A stretch of DNA of 64,000 bases from NCBI GenBank assembly GCA_965226785.1, contig CBDDEC010000001.1:1-64000 (forward strand), read 5' to 3'. This DNA comes from CBDDEC01 sp965226785. Its GTDB lineage: Bacteria; Chloroflexota; Dehalococcoidia; UBA2979. Positions 48,782 through 56,998 of this stretch are shown here, one piece after another; the stretch's first letter is position 1, and each line of letters opens with the position of its first letter. A model generated the notes under the pieces. The model saw only the letters and a list, made by a program, of their open reading frames with translations. It made no database searches and was not told where the DNA came from. Made by a program: the position numbers and the translations under genes.

Positions 48782-49660
48782 CTAGCGGGGGCGCTCCCCG
48801 TAGTCCTCAAACGGTGCGTCGCGACGCCGGATCGTCTCCCGAAAGCCCAGCTCACCGAACTGCTCGCGCCAGCGCAGGGCCTCTTCAGTGTGGCGGGTAA
48901 CGCCATCAAAGAGGGTCCCAAGCAGCTGAGTCGTCCGCAGACCCATGTTCTCGTACGCCTGGTTGATCAGTAGCTTGTTCAGCGCCAGTTGATTGGCGGG
49001 GATCTCGGCGAGTCGCCGCGCGTATGTCTCGACCTCATCGGCCAGTTCGTCCGCGGGGTAGACGCGAGAGACCAGCCCAATGCGCAGCGCGGTCTCCGCG
49101 TCGATCTGGTCGCCTGACAGGAGGAACTGCTTCGCGTGCTCGAGCCCTACTCGGTACACCCAGAGCATCGTGGTTGGCGTGCCGTACACGCGAGACGGCG
49201 GGTAGCCAATGATCGCGTCCTCAGCCATGAAGATCTGGTCGGCGCAGAGCACGAGATCCGTGCCGCCGCCCAGCGCATAGCCATGGACCTGGGCGATCAC
49301 CGGCTTCGGGCACTCCCACAACTTCATGAAGCGCCGCATGTTAGCGCCCATGAATTGGAGGTCCTGCACGGGATCCCAGGCGCCGTCGCGGCGCTCGACC
49401 GACGGTGCGCCCCAGCGCCGAGGCCGTTCGCGCGGCGCGCGGGGATCGGGGTTGAGATCGTAGCCCGCCGTGAAGGCGCGGCCAGCGCCTCGGATCACGA
49501 TCGCGCGCGCCGTCTCAGATGCGGTCGCTTCGTCGATGCCATCAGCGATGCCCTGGATTACGCTCTCGTTTAGCGTGTTCAACTTCTCGGGCCGGTTCAG
49601 GGTGATGAAGGCGAGCGAGTCGGACTCGTGGTAGAGCACCGGCGCTGCTGGTGATGTCAT
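48782..49660 (-). CDS. Enoyl-CoA hydratase/isomerase family protein
   Basis: A 292-aa crotonase-fold protein. ATG 49660 is chosen for its GAGGAGGTTCGCG ribosome site. Features are AFITLNRPEKLNTLNESVIQ, VIRGAGRAFTAGYDLNPDPR (oxyanion Gly), VIAQVHGYALGGGTDLVLCA (second oxyanion region) and PPSRVYGTPTTMLWVYRVGL. The hydratase Glu pair is not obvious, so the exact reaction (hydratase, isomerase or hydrolase) is open. The last ~40 residues (DGVTRHTEEALRWREQFGEL) resemble the crotonase C-terminus. Divergent from the amidohydrolase gene. Confidence 0.87.
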   Translation of the reverse strand: MTSPAAPVLYHESDSLAFITLNRPEKLNTLNESVIQGIADGIDEATASETARAIVIRGAGRAFTAGYDLNPDPRAPRERPRRWGAPSVERRDGAWDPVQDLQFMGANMRRFMKLWECPKPVIAQVHGYALGGGTDLVLCADQIFMAEDAIIGYPPSRVYGTPTTMLWVYRVGLEHAKQFLLSGDQIDAETALRIGLVSRVYPADELADEVETYARRLAEIPANQLALNKLLINQAYENMGLRTTQLLGTLFDGVTRHTEEALRWREQFGELGFRETIRRRDAPFEDYGERPR

Positions 49661-49781
49661 CGCGAACCTCCTCGAAGCACCCGGATAGTAGCGGGCCACA
49701 GGTCGATCGAAGGCCGCACCCCTCTCTCCACCGGCCGCCTTGTCCCGATCTGTTAGAACCAGCGCGGACGAAGGAGCCCAC

Positions 49782-50732
49782 GTGATCGATACCCACGCCC
49801 ACTACCATCCTCGCGCGTACATGGACGCCATCGCCGCGTTGCCTGCGGTCCGCCGAGGCGGCGCGATGGCGCCGCACCCAGACACCGATACAGAAGAACA
49901 CATCGCCCGCCGACTCGAACACATGAACGAAGCCGGGGTCGGTCTCCAAGTGCTTTCGCCCGCGGCGGCGCGGTCGCCTTATTCACCCGACGAGACAGCA
50001 TCCGTGGCCGCGGCACGGCTCTGCAATGACGAGCACGCAGAGTTGGTCGCCCGACATCCTGATTCGTTCCGAGCGCTGGTGACGCTCCCGCTGCCACACA
50101 TTGAGGCCTCCCTGCGCGAACTGGAACGCGGGTTCGATGAACTCGAGATGATCGGGCTGAGCCTCCACATCTCAGCCCTCGATCGCTCAGTCGCGGAGGA
50201 CGAGTTTCTGCCCATCTACGAGGAGCTCAACCGCCGCCGAGGCGTGCTGTTCTTCCACCCCTGCGGCGATGGCATTCGGTCGCCCATGATCAACGAGTTC
50301 GGGCTCGCCGCGGCTGTCGGCACTTCCCTTGAGGATGCGTCCATCGGACTGCACCTGATCTCTCGACGCATCCCGGAGCGGTTCCCCGACATCACCTACG
50401 TGATCCCGCACCTCGGCGGGCCGCTGCCGATGCTGCTCGACCGTCTCGACAACCAGTTCTCGATGGAGCAGTTCGAGCTGGCGGAACCACCGAGCGTCAC
50501 CGCGCGCCGATTTTTCTATGACACGGTCGCGCATGGATCACACGCCGCGTTGATTTGCGCGGCGCTGGCGTTTGGCGCCGATCACATCCTGCCGGGGAGC
50601 GATTACCCGGTTCTGCTCAGCTTCGAGTCGTACGAGCGCACGTTCTCGTGGATCCGCGAAGTGGACCTCCCTGTCGACGACCTCACGCAGATCCTCGAGC
50701 GGACTGCGCCTACCGTTCTGGGCCTGAACTGA
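49782..50732 (+). CDS. Amidohydrolase family protein (ACMSD-type)
   Basis: A 316-aa amidohydrolase_2 TIM-barrel protein. GTG 49782 with AAGGAG upstream gives the expected N-terminus VIDTHAHYHPRAY with the HxH metal site. Other landmarks are LFFHPCGDG (His), TYVIPHLGGPLPMLLDRLDN (His) and HILPGSDYPVLLSF (Asp). Relatives are metal-dependent decarboxylases or hydrolases of aromatic or metabolic acids (ACMSD, resorcylate decarboxylase). Substrate unknown. Confidence 0.88.
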   Translation: MIDTHAHYHPRAYMDAIAALPAVRRGGAMAPHPDTDTEEHIARRLEHMNEAGVGLQVLSPAAARSPYSPDETASVAAARLCNDEHAELVARHPDSFRALVTLPLPHIEASLRELERGFDELEMIGLSLHISALDRSVAEDEFLPIYEELNRRRGVLFFHPCGDGIRSPMINEFGLAAAVGTSLEDASIGLHLISRRIPERFPDITYVIPHLGGPLPMLLDRLDNQFSMEQFELAEPPSVTARRFFYDTVAHGSHAALICAALAFGADHILPGSDYPVLLSFESYERTFSWIREVDLPVDDLTQILERTAPTVLGLN

Positions 50733-50941
50733 TCCGAGACGAGGGCGATGGGATCCGAGTCAGGCGACCTTGGAGGTGCGAACGCTTGGGCCGGTCGTGC
50801 TCCGGCGTCGATCTAGCTCTGGTGTCGGAGACGCGATCGAGCGCAGTCGTCGCTTCTGTTACCGTCTCAGCCTTCAAGAGCGAAAGGGATTTGAACCGCC
50901 CCGGGAATGTTGGAGGCTCCAGTCCTTGAGAGGATGGAGCG

Positions 50942-51262
50942 ATGACACGACCAGGCAGATACCCAGCGGAGATCCGCGAGCGGGCGGTCCGGATGGTGTT
51001 CGAGCACGAGCGGGACCACTCGTCGCAGTGGGCAACGATCAGCTCGATCGCCTCGAAGTTCGGGATGACGCCGGAGACGTTACGGAAGTGGGTGCGACGG
51101 GCTGAGGTCGACGGCGGCGCACGGCCGGGGCAGACGACGGAGGAGCAGACGCGGCTGCGGGAGCTCGAGCGCGAGAACCGTGAGCTGCGCCGGGCGAACG
51201 AGATCCTCAAGGCCGCTTCGGCTTTTTTCGCGCGGGAGCTCGACCCGCGACTGCCGAAATGA
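50942..51262 (+). CDS. IS3-family transposase OrfA
   Basis: A 106-aa helix-turn-helix protein (IS3/IS911 OrfA): YPAEIRERAVRMVFEHERDH, ASKFGMTPETLRKWVRRAEV, then a leucine-zipper-like helix RLRELERENRELRRANEILK. ATG 50942 follows GAGAGGATGGAGCG. It ends AAATGA, overlapping the orfB start by 4 bp. GGCTTTTTTCG near 51219-51229 is a run where the usual -1 frameshift to OrfAB could occur. Confidence 0.92.
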   Translation: MTRPGRYPAEIRERAVRMVFEHERDHSSQWATISSIASKFGMTPETLRKWVRRAEVDGGARPGQTTEEQTRLRELERENRELRRANEILKAASAFFARELDPRLPK

Positions 51263-52149
51263 CTCGCTTCATCAAGACCCACCGCGAACGCTTCGGGGTC
51301 GAGCCGATCTGCCGGGAACTGCAGGTCGCCCCGTCCAGCTACTACGCCGCCCGGAGCCGACCGCTCTCGGCGCGGCGGGTGCGTGACGAGGCGTTGAAGG
51401 TGAAGCTGCAGCACGTCCACGCCGAACAGTTCGGGGTCTACGGTGCGCGCAAGCTCTGGCGCCAGCTGCACCGCGAGGGCATCCCCGTCGCGCGCTGCAC
51501 CGTGGAGCGGCTGATGCGGGAGCTGAGTCTCTCTGGGGTGGTACGTGGGAAGGTCAAACGGACGACCGTGGCGGACGAGAGCGCGCCCAGACCGGCGGAC
51601 CTCGTGGAGCGGGACTTCCACGCACCAGCCCCCAACCGGCTCTGGGTAGCCGACCTCACCTACGTGCCCAGCTGGTCGGGCTTCGTCTACGTCGCCTTCG
51701 TCATCGACGTCTACTCGCGCTCGGTCGTCGGCTGGCAGGCATCGCGCTCACTGCGGACCGAACTCGCGCTCGATGCCCTTGAGCAGGCGCTATGGGCGCG
51801 GAACGGACCCTTCGACGGGCTGATTCATCATAGCGATCGTGGGGTGCAGTACCTCTCGATCCGCTACACCGAGCGGCTCGCCGAGGCCGGGGCCGTGACC
51901 TCGGTCGGGAGTCGTGGTGACTCCTATGACAACGCGCTGGCGGAGTCGGTGATCGGGCTCTACAAGGCGGAGTTGGTGCACCGCCGGGGACCGTGGCGCG
52001 GACTCGACGACCTCGAGCTGGCGACGCTGGAGTGGGTGGACTGGTATAACCATCGGCGGTTGCATAGTGCGCTCGACTACCTGCCACCCGCCGAGTACGA
52101 GCGCAACCAGGAACGTGAGCTGGTCTCGGCAGGTGCCGGGACTCAATGA
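51259..52149 (+). CDS. IS3-family transposase OrfB
   Basis: A 296-aa catalytic subunit of IS3 transposase. The DDE residues are Asp in RLWVADLTYVPSWSG, Asp in GLIHHSDRGVQYLS and Glu in NALAESVIGLYKAEL; the C-terminus is the usual WYNHRRLHSALDYLPPAEYE. The N-terminal HTH_21 region (GVYGARKLWRQLHREGIPVA) is intact. It overlaps orfA by ATGA, and is likely made both alone and as an OrfAB fusion. Confidence 0.92.
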   Translation: MTRFIKTHRERFGVEPICRELQVAPSSYYAARSRPLSARRVRDEALKVKLQHVHAEQFGVYGARKLWRQLHREGIPVARCTVERLMRELSLSGVVRGKVKRTTVADESAPRPADLVERDFHAPAPNRLWVADLTYVPSWSGFVYVAFVIDVYSRSVVGWQASRSLRTELALDALEQALWARNGPFDGLIHHSDRGVQYLSIRYTERLAEAGAVTSVGSRGDSYDNALAESVIGLYKAELVHRRGPWRGLDDLELATLEWVDWYNHRRLHSALDYLPPAEYERNQERELVSAGAGTQ

Positions 52150-52188
52150 ACCGAGTCTCCACTAAACCCGGGGCGGTTCAGATTTGAG

Positions 52189-52473
52189 ATGTCCGTAGTA
52201 GCGGTGATGCGCGCTCCGGTGAGCAACTTTGATGAATGGAAGTCGTCTTTCGATGCCGACCCGAGCATCCGCGAGAAGCATGGCATGTCGGAGGTGTTCG
52301 TGGCGCGCGATGTCGAGGCGGAGAACGTCGCGATAATAGTTGCCACGTTCGAGAGCGCTGATGCGGTGGGTGCGATGCTCGCCGATCCCGTCGTGCAGGC
52401 ACGCATGGCTGAAGGTGGCGTCACCGGCCCACCGACCATCTGGATCGGCAACATCGAGGCCGACGGGCGGTAG
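52189..52473 (+). CDS. Small dimeric alpha/beta-barrel (monooxygenase/cyclase-like) protein, leader split by IS3
   Basis: A 94-aa protein: VVAVMRAPVSNFDEWKSSFD, EVFVARDVEAENVAIIVATF, then MAEGGVTGPPTIWIGNIEA, a pattern of the antibiotic-biosynthesis-monooxygenase/DUF1330-like dimeric barrel family. The IS3 ends 8 bp before its ATG. Removing the IS and one GATT restores GCGAAAGGGATTTGAGATG, where GAAAGGG is a good ribosome site, so the insertion separated the ATG from its ribosome site and promoter. The coding sequence itself is intact but probably silenced or driven from the IS. Confidence 0.75.
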   Translation: MSVVAVMRAPVSNFDEWKSSFDADPSIREKHGMSEVFVARDVEAENVAIIVATFESADAVGAMLADPVVQARMAEGGVTGPPTIWIGNIEADGR

Positions 52474-52533
52474 GCGCGAACTTACCCTGGCGAGAGCAAG
52501 AAGACCGCAACCTTGATGGCGAGGACAAGACGA

Positions 52534-52717
52534 CGCCGCCCGAGAGGGCGGCTGAGTTAGACGGGCATGGCGACCCCGAACGGGTTCGAACCGTCAATCT
52601 CAATTTCTATTTTTGCGCGGCCCCCTATGGGGGAGGCCGCGACTTGCGTTGACACGCCACAATTCATTCCCGCGCGACACCCTTTAGGGGCGGCTGCGAA
52701 TTGGAATTTGGCGGGCG
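52534..52717. repeat. Repeat family copy R4
   Basis: Hairpin GCCGCCCGAGAGGGCGGC, GAGTTAGACGGGCATGGCGA, CCCCGAACGGGTTCGAACCG, hairpin module C (GCGGCCCCCTATGGGGGAGG), then a second related hairpin (ACACCCTTTAGGGGCGGCTG) and GCGAATTGGAATTTGGCGGG. The first 70 bp are almost identical to R3. The rest of 52474-52846 shows no gene. Confidence 0.7.
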
Positions 52718-52846
52718 CCGCCGCGACTCATGCTCGTCCCTCCTCGCGTTGCCGACTACTAGACGCCGAGCTCCTGCGGTTGCTCCTGGACAGAGTTGAC
52801 GGCCATCGCACCCTCATTCACGGTGATGTCGCGCCTCAAGAGGACG

Positions 52847-53413
52847 TCAGCGGCGTCCCCGTCGCGGCCAGAGGAACCCCAGCAGCCTCCCGAACAAGCC
52901 TCGACCTTCGAGTTCTTTCCATTGCTGCGCTGCTGTGCCGCCCGGCCGTTTCGCACGATGTGCCGCCTGCATCGGATCGTTGGGATTCACACTCTGGGCC
53001 CGCGATACGTACGCATGATCAAGCAACCACTCATTGACGTCTTCGTATCGACCTTGGTCGTCTCGATCGTCGGGCCATCGCGAAGCTAGCTCGACGATGC
53101 CCTCCACGACGCGCTCAGAGAAGAAGATCGACCAGCGAGGGTACTGAGCCGACCAGTACTCATCGGCGAAGGACGAAAACTCTGCGATCGTCCCGATCCT
53201 CCAGCTATCAGAGGGTCCAAAGCGCGCGAGCGCACCCACTGGTAACCCCGGCGTGGGGATCACCGCCACGTCTGCGGACATCAGCTGCTTCTTGACATCG
53301 GTTTCGATGTTCGTGACGCAAATGCGCAGTGCGCCATGTTCGATGTAGATGCCTTGCCGGCCCTCGAAGTGGTTCTTCACGAACTCGAGGTTTGCGGCGA
53401 GTTCCGCGCTCAT
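52847..53413 (-). CDS. Hypothetical protein (188 aa)
   Basis: ATG 53413 with GGAG 8 bases upstream is preferred over the longer frame, which runs into repeat-like sequence. The protein is mixed alpha/beta (NLEFVKNHFEGRQGIYIEHG, RWSIFFSERVVEGIVELASR) and ends in a basic hydrophobic tail (GLFGRLLGFLWPRRGRR) that could touch the membrane. No family is recognised. It lies between repeats R4 and R5 and may be cargo of a small island. Confidence 0.6.
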   Translation of the reverse strand: MSAELAANLEFVKNHFEGRQGIYIEHGALRICVTNIETDVKKQLMSADVAVIPTPGLPVGALARFGPSDSWRIGTIAEFSSFADEYWSAQYPRWSIFFSERVVEGIVELASRWPDDRDDQGRYEDVNEWLLDHAYVSRAQSVNPNDPMQAAHRAKRPGGTAAQQWKELEGRGLFGRLLGFLWPRRGRR

Positions 53414-53542
53414 CTGCGCAACTCCAGCGGGTCGCCTGAGTCCGGGCCAAAGGGACGCTTCGCCTCGAGTGTCCTCAAGAGGGTTGACACCTCGCAACGT
53501 TGGCTGTTCGCCGCGCGGGGTGAGCGTCAGGATAAGCCAGAT

Positions 53543-53711
53543 GAATTTCTATATTGCGCGGCCCCCAAAGGGGGAGGCCGCGAGTTCGAATTACATTGCT
53601 TCGCGCCGAATGATTCCGCGCGGCACCCCTCAGGGGCTGCTGCGAATTGGAATTAGGCGGCCGGCGGGCGATCGCGGGCGATGTCTCGCAGCTTGCGGGG
53701 CGGGGGGGATA
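53543..53711. repeat. Repeat family copy R5 running into tRNA-Pro
   Basis: Module C (GCGGCCCCCAAAGGGGGAGG), a second hairpin (CACCCCTCAGGGGCTGCTGC), GCGAATTGGAATTA, then module D (53645 onward) up to the CCA of tRNA-Pro. Module D matches R3 (47489-47573) with about ten differences in about 84 positions by eye, and the match continues about 16 bases into the tRNA 3' end. Confidence 0.7.
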
Positions 53712-53788
53712 TGGTCGGGGAGGCCGGATTCGAACCGGCGACCACTTGACCCCCGGACAAGTGCGCTGCCAGACTGCGCCACTCCCCG
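53712..53788 (-). tRNA. tRNA-Pro (GGG by position), atypical anticodon loop
   Basis: Acceptor CGGGGAG/CTCCCCG, discriminator A, CCA encoded at 53712-53714, D-arm GTGGCGCAGTCTGGCAGCGC, T-arm GCCGGTTCGAATCCGGC: a clear tRNA-Pro body. The anticodon arm reads CTTGT-CCGGGGG-TCAAG: anticodon GGG, but base 33 is C rather than the universal U, and pair 31-39 is T-T. Most bacterial tRNA-Pro(GGG) genes have CTTGA-CTGGGGG-TCAAG. It may be a decaying copy. Confidence 0.85.
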
Positions 53789-53825
53789 ACCGGGGCCGGG
53801 ATCGTAACAGTGGTGGAGGCCGGCG

Positions 53826-54746
53826 TCAGGCGAGCCCGTTGCTGCGCGCGACCACCACGAGGGCGATTCCGATGGCTGCGACCACAGTGTGCTCGACCGT
53901 GGTCAGGCGGGTCAGGTGCCTCGTCAGGTGGGCGTGCAGCAGGCCGGTGACGAGGAAGAACGCGATCAGCAACGTCAGGCCCGCCAGGTAGGTGTCGAGG
54001 TCGAACCACCAGAGGAGCAGCCGCGCCTGGCCAACCACGATGCCGGCGATACCAGCGAAGACGAGCGTCTCGAGCGGATCGACCTCACCCTCGCGCAGCA
54101 CCTCGATGGCAAGCATCACGGCGACGATCGCGACGGCGATGACCGCGGCCGTGAGGTCGAGGTCCAGCACATACACGAGCGAGAACAGCGCGAACGCGAC
54201 GAAGTAGGTCACGACCGTCGCGAGGATCCTCGAGGTCTGGTAGATCGGCGCGTGCGGGCGGACGGAGCCGACCGAGGCCAGCAGCATGACGCCAAAGCCG
54301 GCGCTGGCGGCGAACGCCGCGAGGATGATCCAGGCGCCCCGCACGTTGTGCTCGATCAGCACCGGCGTGGCGATGACGTAGAGCGCGGGGAGGAAGACGT
54401 ACGGCGCCGCCTCGCCGATCTGCCGGAAGCGGTCGGGCCACGCCGAGCGCAGCGCGCCGTCCGTGCCGAGCACCGCGACGATCGCGCCCACGACGAGGAC
54501 CCAGCGCGGCGTCGGCTCGATCAGCAGGAACATGAGGAAGACGATGGTCGCGAGCACAGTGAGCACGACCATCTGCGCTGTGACGGGAAGCGGCCGGCGC
54601 GCGACCGCCTGCGATCCCGACCCCGTGCCGCGCGCAGACTCGATCGAGGTTGGCTCTGCCGGTGACGACTCGGCCGGTGACGACTCAGCCGACGCGGAGC
54701 CCTCCGTGGTCTCGTCGAGGGTGGCGGCCGGAGGCTCGTCGCTCAT
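53826..54746 (-). CDS. Multi-pass membrane protein, unknown function (306 aa)
   Basis: ATG 54746 (MSDEPPAATLDE) is chosen as the natural N-terminus; the frame upstream overlaps the amidohydrolase in another phase. A Ser/Glu/Pro-rich cytoplasmic lead (about 60 aa) contains a small repeat (SAESSPAESSPAEP). About nine hydrophobic segments follow, paired with charged loops (DLDLTAAVIAVAIVAVMLAI, HAHLTRHLTRLTTVEH). No transporter signature is recognised. 10 bp after the amidohydrolase gene, so probably one operon. Confidence 0.75.
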   Translation of the reverse strand: MSDEPPAATLDETTEGSASAESSPAESSPAEPTSIESARGTGSGSQAVARRPLPVTAQMVVLTVLATIVFLMFLLIEPTPRWVLVVGAIVAVLGTDGALRSAWPDRFRQIGEAAPYVFLPALYVIATPVLIEHNVRGAWIILAAFAASAGFGVMLLASVGSVRPHAPIYQTSRILATVVTYFVAFALFSLVYVLDLDLTAAVIAVAIVAVMLAIEVLREGEVDPLETLVFAGIAGIVVGQARLLLWWFDLDTYLAGLTLLIAFFLVTGLLHAHLTRHLTRLTTVEHTVVAAIGIALVVVARSNGLA

Positions 54747-54756
54747 CGGATGCTCG

Positions 54757-55635
54757 CTACTCCGCTGCGAACGTGGGCTCCTCGAGGCCGAAGATCTCCG
54801 CGGCGTTGTGCCAGCGGATGCGGGAGGCTTCGTCCTCGCTGAGGTTGGTGTCCTCGAAGATGCGCTCGAGGTTGGCCAGGTGGTCCGCGATCTCATCGTT
54901 GCCGCAGTCGGAGCCCCAGACCAGCTTCTCGGCGCCGATCTCCACGCCGACTAGTTGCCGCTCGACGGCGTGACGCTCGATCGTGTCACCGCCGGACAGG
55001 TCGAAGTAGACGTGGTGTCGCCAACGCGCGACCGAGGCCGCCTCGTCGTAGTTGCCAGTGCCGCCCATGTGCGCACCGATCAGGCGCAGCTCAGGGAAGT
55101 TGTTGGCGATCGTGTCCATGTGGAACGGCCGCATCCGCATCGCCGACACGTCGCGTGGCATGCGGCCGCGGAACTGGCGCATCCGTTCGATGTTCTGAGC
55201 CGCCTCCGGGTCGCGTCGCGGGTGGGTGATCGAGTAGTCGACGCCGCCGCCGATCACGCCCATGTGCATGAGGATCGGCATCCCCAACTCCTCGGCAGCC
55301 TGGTACACCGGGAAGTACTTGTAGTCGTCGTAGTTGCGGCGCACGCCGATCATCTTCAGGCCCGCGTAGCCCAGCTCGTGCAGCTCTTTGACGCGTGCGC
55401 CGCCGATCTCCTCCGGGTCGACCATGGCCGAGGGGAGGAACAGGTCTTCGTGCCGTCGCGAGTGCTCGATCGCCTCTTCGTACTCCATGCCGAAGCGCCC
55501 GCCGCAGAGCAGGTTGGCCTTGACCACGCCCGAGGCGCGGAGGGCGTCCGCGCGTTCGTCCAGGGCGCGCTCGTGGTCCGGGTTGTCCGGGTCTTCCCAG
55601 TTGCGCGGGAAGTGGCAGTGGGCATCGAAGATCAC
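54757..55635 (-). CDS. Amidohydrolase family protein
   Basis: A 292-aa amidohydrolase_2 protein. GTG 55635 with GAGGAG upstream gives VIFDAHCHFPRNWEDPDNPD; the usual HxH appears as HCH. Other landmarks are LGYAGLKMIGVRRNYDDYKY, PILMHMGVIGGG (His), LRLIGAHMGGTGNYDEA (His) and LVWGSDCGNDEI (Asp). Substrate unknown; relatives include decarboxylases and lactonases. Confidence 0.87.
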   Translation of the reverse strand: MIFDAHCHFPRNWEDPDNPDHERALDERADALRASGVVKANLLCGGRFGMEYEEAIEHSRRHEDLFLPSAMVDPEEIGGARVKELHELGYAGLKMIGVRRNYDDYKYFPVYQAAEELGMPILMHMGVIGGGVDYSITHPRRDPEAAQNIERMRQFRGRMPRDVSAMRMRPFHMDTIANNFPELRLIGAHMGGTGNYDEAASVARWRHHVYFDLSGGDTIERHAVERQLVGVEIGAEKLVWGSDCGNDEIADHLANLERIFEDTNLSEDEASRIRWHNAAEIFGLEEPTFAAE

Positions 55636-55733
55636 TCGTGGCTCCTCGGGTGTGCGAACGAAGGTGTTGCGGCTGACACCGATCGTACCGCGCGACCGTC
55701 CTGAGAGCCCTCCGAGGTACGTGTCGTGTTCGG

Positions 55734-56228
55734 CTACGGTCGGCGCGCCGTCTGCAGCATCTGCACCTCGAAGCCGAGCGAGGCCCAGAACGCGCGGGCC
55801 GCCGCGTTCTCGCGCATGATGTCGGCCTCGACGAGCCAGGTGCCTCGTTCGCGGTGGAGCGCCAGCCACGCCTCGACGGCGGCGCGTCCGATCCCGCGGC
55901 GTCGATGCTCGCGCAGCACGTAGAACTCCGAGATCGAAGCCATCTCGTGCTCGCCGCCCGGCCAGTCGGCGTAGCGGCGTGAGAGGAGGAACCCGGCGCG
56001 CTCGCCACCGTCGAGGATCCAGAACGGCTCTCGCTCCTCGCCGTTGTCGGAGTCGAGGTCGGCCTCGTAGCGTTCGCGCATCGCCTCGGCGTAGCCCGGC
56101 CCCGCCGGCTCCAACGGGTCGAACTCATCGAGCTCCTCGATGTAGGGGCCGACGAGGGCGAACAGATCGTCGAACTCATCGCGAGCGATCGCGCGCAGCT
56201 CTACGCTCGGCTCCGCCGCGGCGGTCAC
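55734..56228 (-). CDS. GNAT family N-acetyltransferase
   Basis: A 164-aa protein. GTG 56228 overlaps the HAD stop (GTGA). The acetyl-CoA site is LREHRRRGIGRAAVEAWLAL, preceded by the strand ISEFYV and followed by ADIMRENAAARAFWASLGFE, a complete GNAT core. The target could be a small amine or a protein N-terminus. Last gene of the mfd-HAD-GNAT overlapping block. Confidence 0.88.
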   Translation of the reverse strand: MTAAAEPSVELRAIARDEFDDLFALVGPYIEELDEFDPLEPAGPGYAEAMRERYEADLDSDNGEEREPFWILDGGERAGFLLSRRYADWPGGEHEMASISEFYVLREHRRRGIGRAAVEAWLALHRERGTWLVEADIMRENAAARAFWASLGFEVQMLQTARRP

Positions 56229-56998
56229 GGGGGCCACTCGAGCGGGAGGTCGAGCAGGCTCGTGACGAGGACTGCACCCTCGGGCGGCTCGGCCGGCGTG
56301 TCCGAGCGGTCGATCAACACGGGCCGGAGACCGACGGCGCGGCCGCCCTCGATGTCGGCACTGATGTTGTCGCCCACCATCAGCGTCTCCTCCGGCGTGC
56401 CGCTGCCGAGGCGCAGCGCGGCCTCGAAGATCGCGGGATGCGGCTTGCGGTAGCCGACGCGGGCACTGGTCACGACGCCTTCGAAGCGCGCGTGCCCATC
56501 GAGCTGGCGCAGGATCTCCGGCAGCGTCCAGACGTGGTTGGAAACGACGATGCAATCAACACCGTTGCGCCCAAGCCGCTCGATCGCCGGGAGCGTCTCC
56601 TCGTACAGGCTGTAGTGCTCCGGCTCCTCCTCGAGGATCGCGATGCGCTGCCCGATCGCTTCGAACGACTCGTCGTCCGCCTCGACACCGGCCGCTCGCA
56701 GGCGGTCGATGGCGATCTCTGCACGGAGGGTGCGGAAGTCGTCGTGCGACCCGGAGACCTCGCGATGGTCCGGGCCCAGCGGCGTGTTGAAGCGCGCCCA
56801 GGCGTCGTCGAGCTCGAGCTCCGCCAGTGCCGCTGTCGCCGCCGCGGCCACGACCTCCCCAGTCGGGGTCACCTCGGGGGACGAGACGGCCACGCCGTGC
56901 TCCGCGCAGGCGCGCACGTAGAGCGCATAGTGCCCCGCGGCCATCCCGCCGAGCGTGCCGTCGAAGTCGAGGAACGCCGTGCGGATCCTCGTGCTCAC
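56225..56998 (-). CDS. HAD-superfamily hydrolase
   Basis: A 257-aa HAD phosphatase starting at GTG 56998, whose GTGA overlaps the mfd stop. Motif I is FLDFDGTLGG (nucleophile Asp11, Asp13), motif II VVSNH, motif III the Lys in RVGYRKPHPAIF, motif IV MVGDNISADIEGGRAVG. The ~100-residue helical cap after motif I makes it a C1-type HAD (phosphoglycolate phosphatase/YjjG-like). Substrate unknown. Confidence 0.88.
   Translation of the reverse strand: MSTRIRTAFLDFDGTLGGMAAGHYALYVRACAEHGVAVSSPEVTPTGEVVAAAATAALAELELDDAWARFNTPLGPDHREVSGSHDDFRTLRAEIAIDRLRAAGVEADDESFEAIGQRIAILEEEPEHYSLYEETLPAIERLGRNGVDCIVVSNHVWTLPEILRQLDGHARFEGVVTSARVGYRKPHPAIFEAALRLGSGTPEETLMVGDNISADIEGGRAVGLRPVLIDRSDTPAEPPEGAVLVTSLLDLPLEWPP

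Larger units (their letters stand above)
50892..52180 (+). mobile_element. Complete IS3-family element with 4-bp target duplication
   Basis: A 1289-bp element. The left end is TGAACCGCCCCGGG at 50892 and the inverted right end CCCGGGGCGGTTCA at 52167-52180. The flanking GATT at 50888-50891 and 52181-52184 is a clean target duplication. Two overlapping frames inside encode OrfA and OrfB. It looks recent and potentially active, unlike the other IS copies in the window. Confidence 0.92.
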
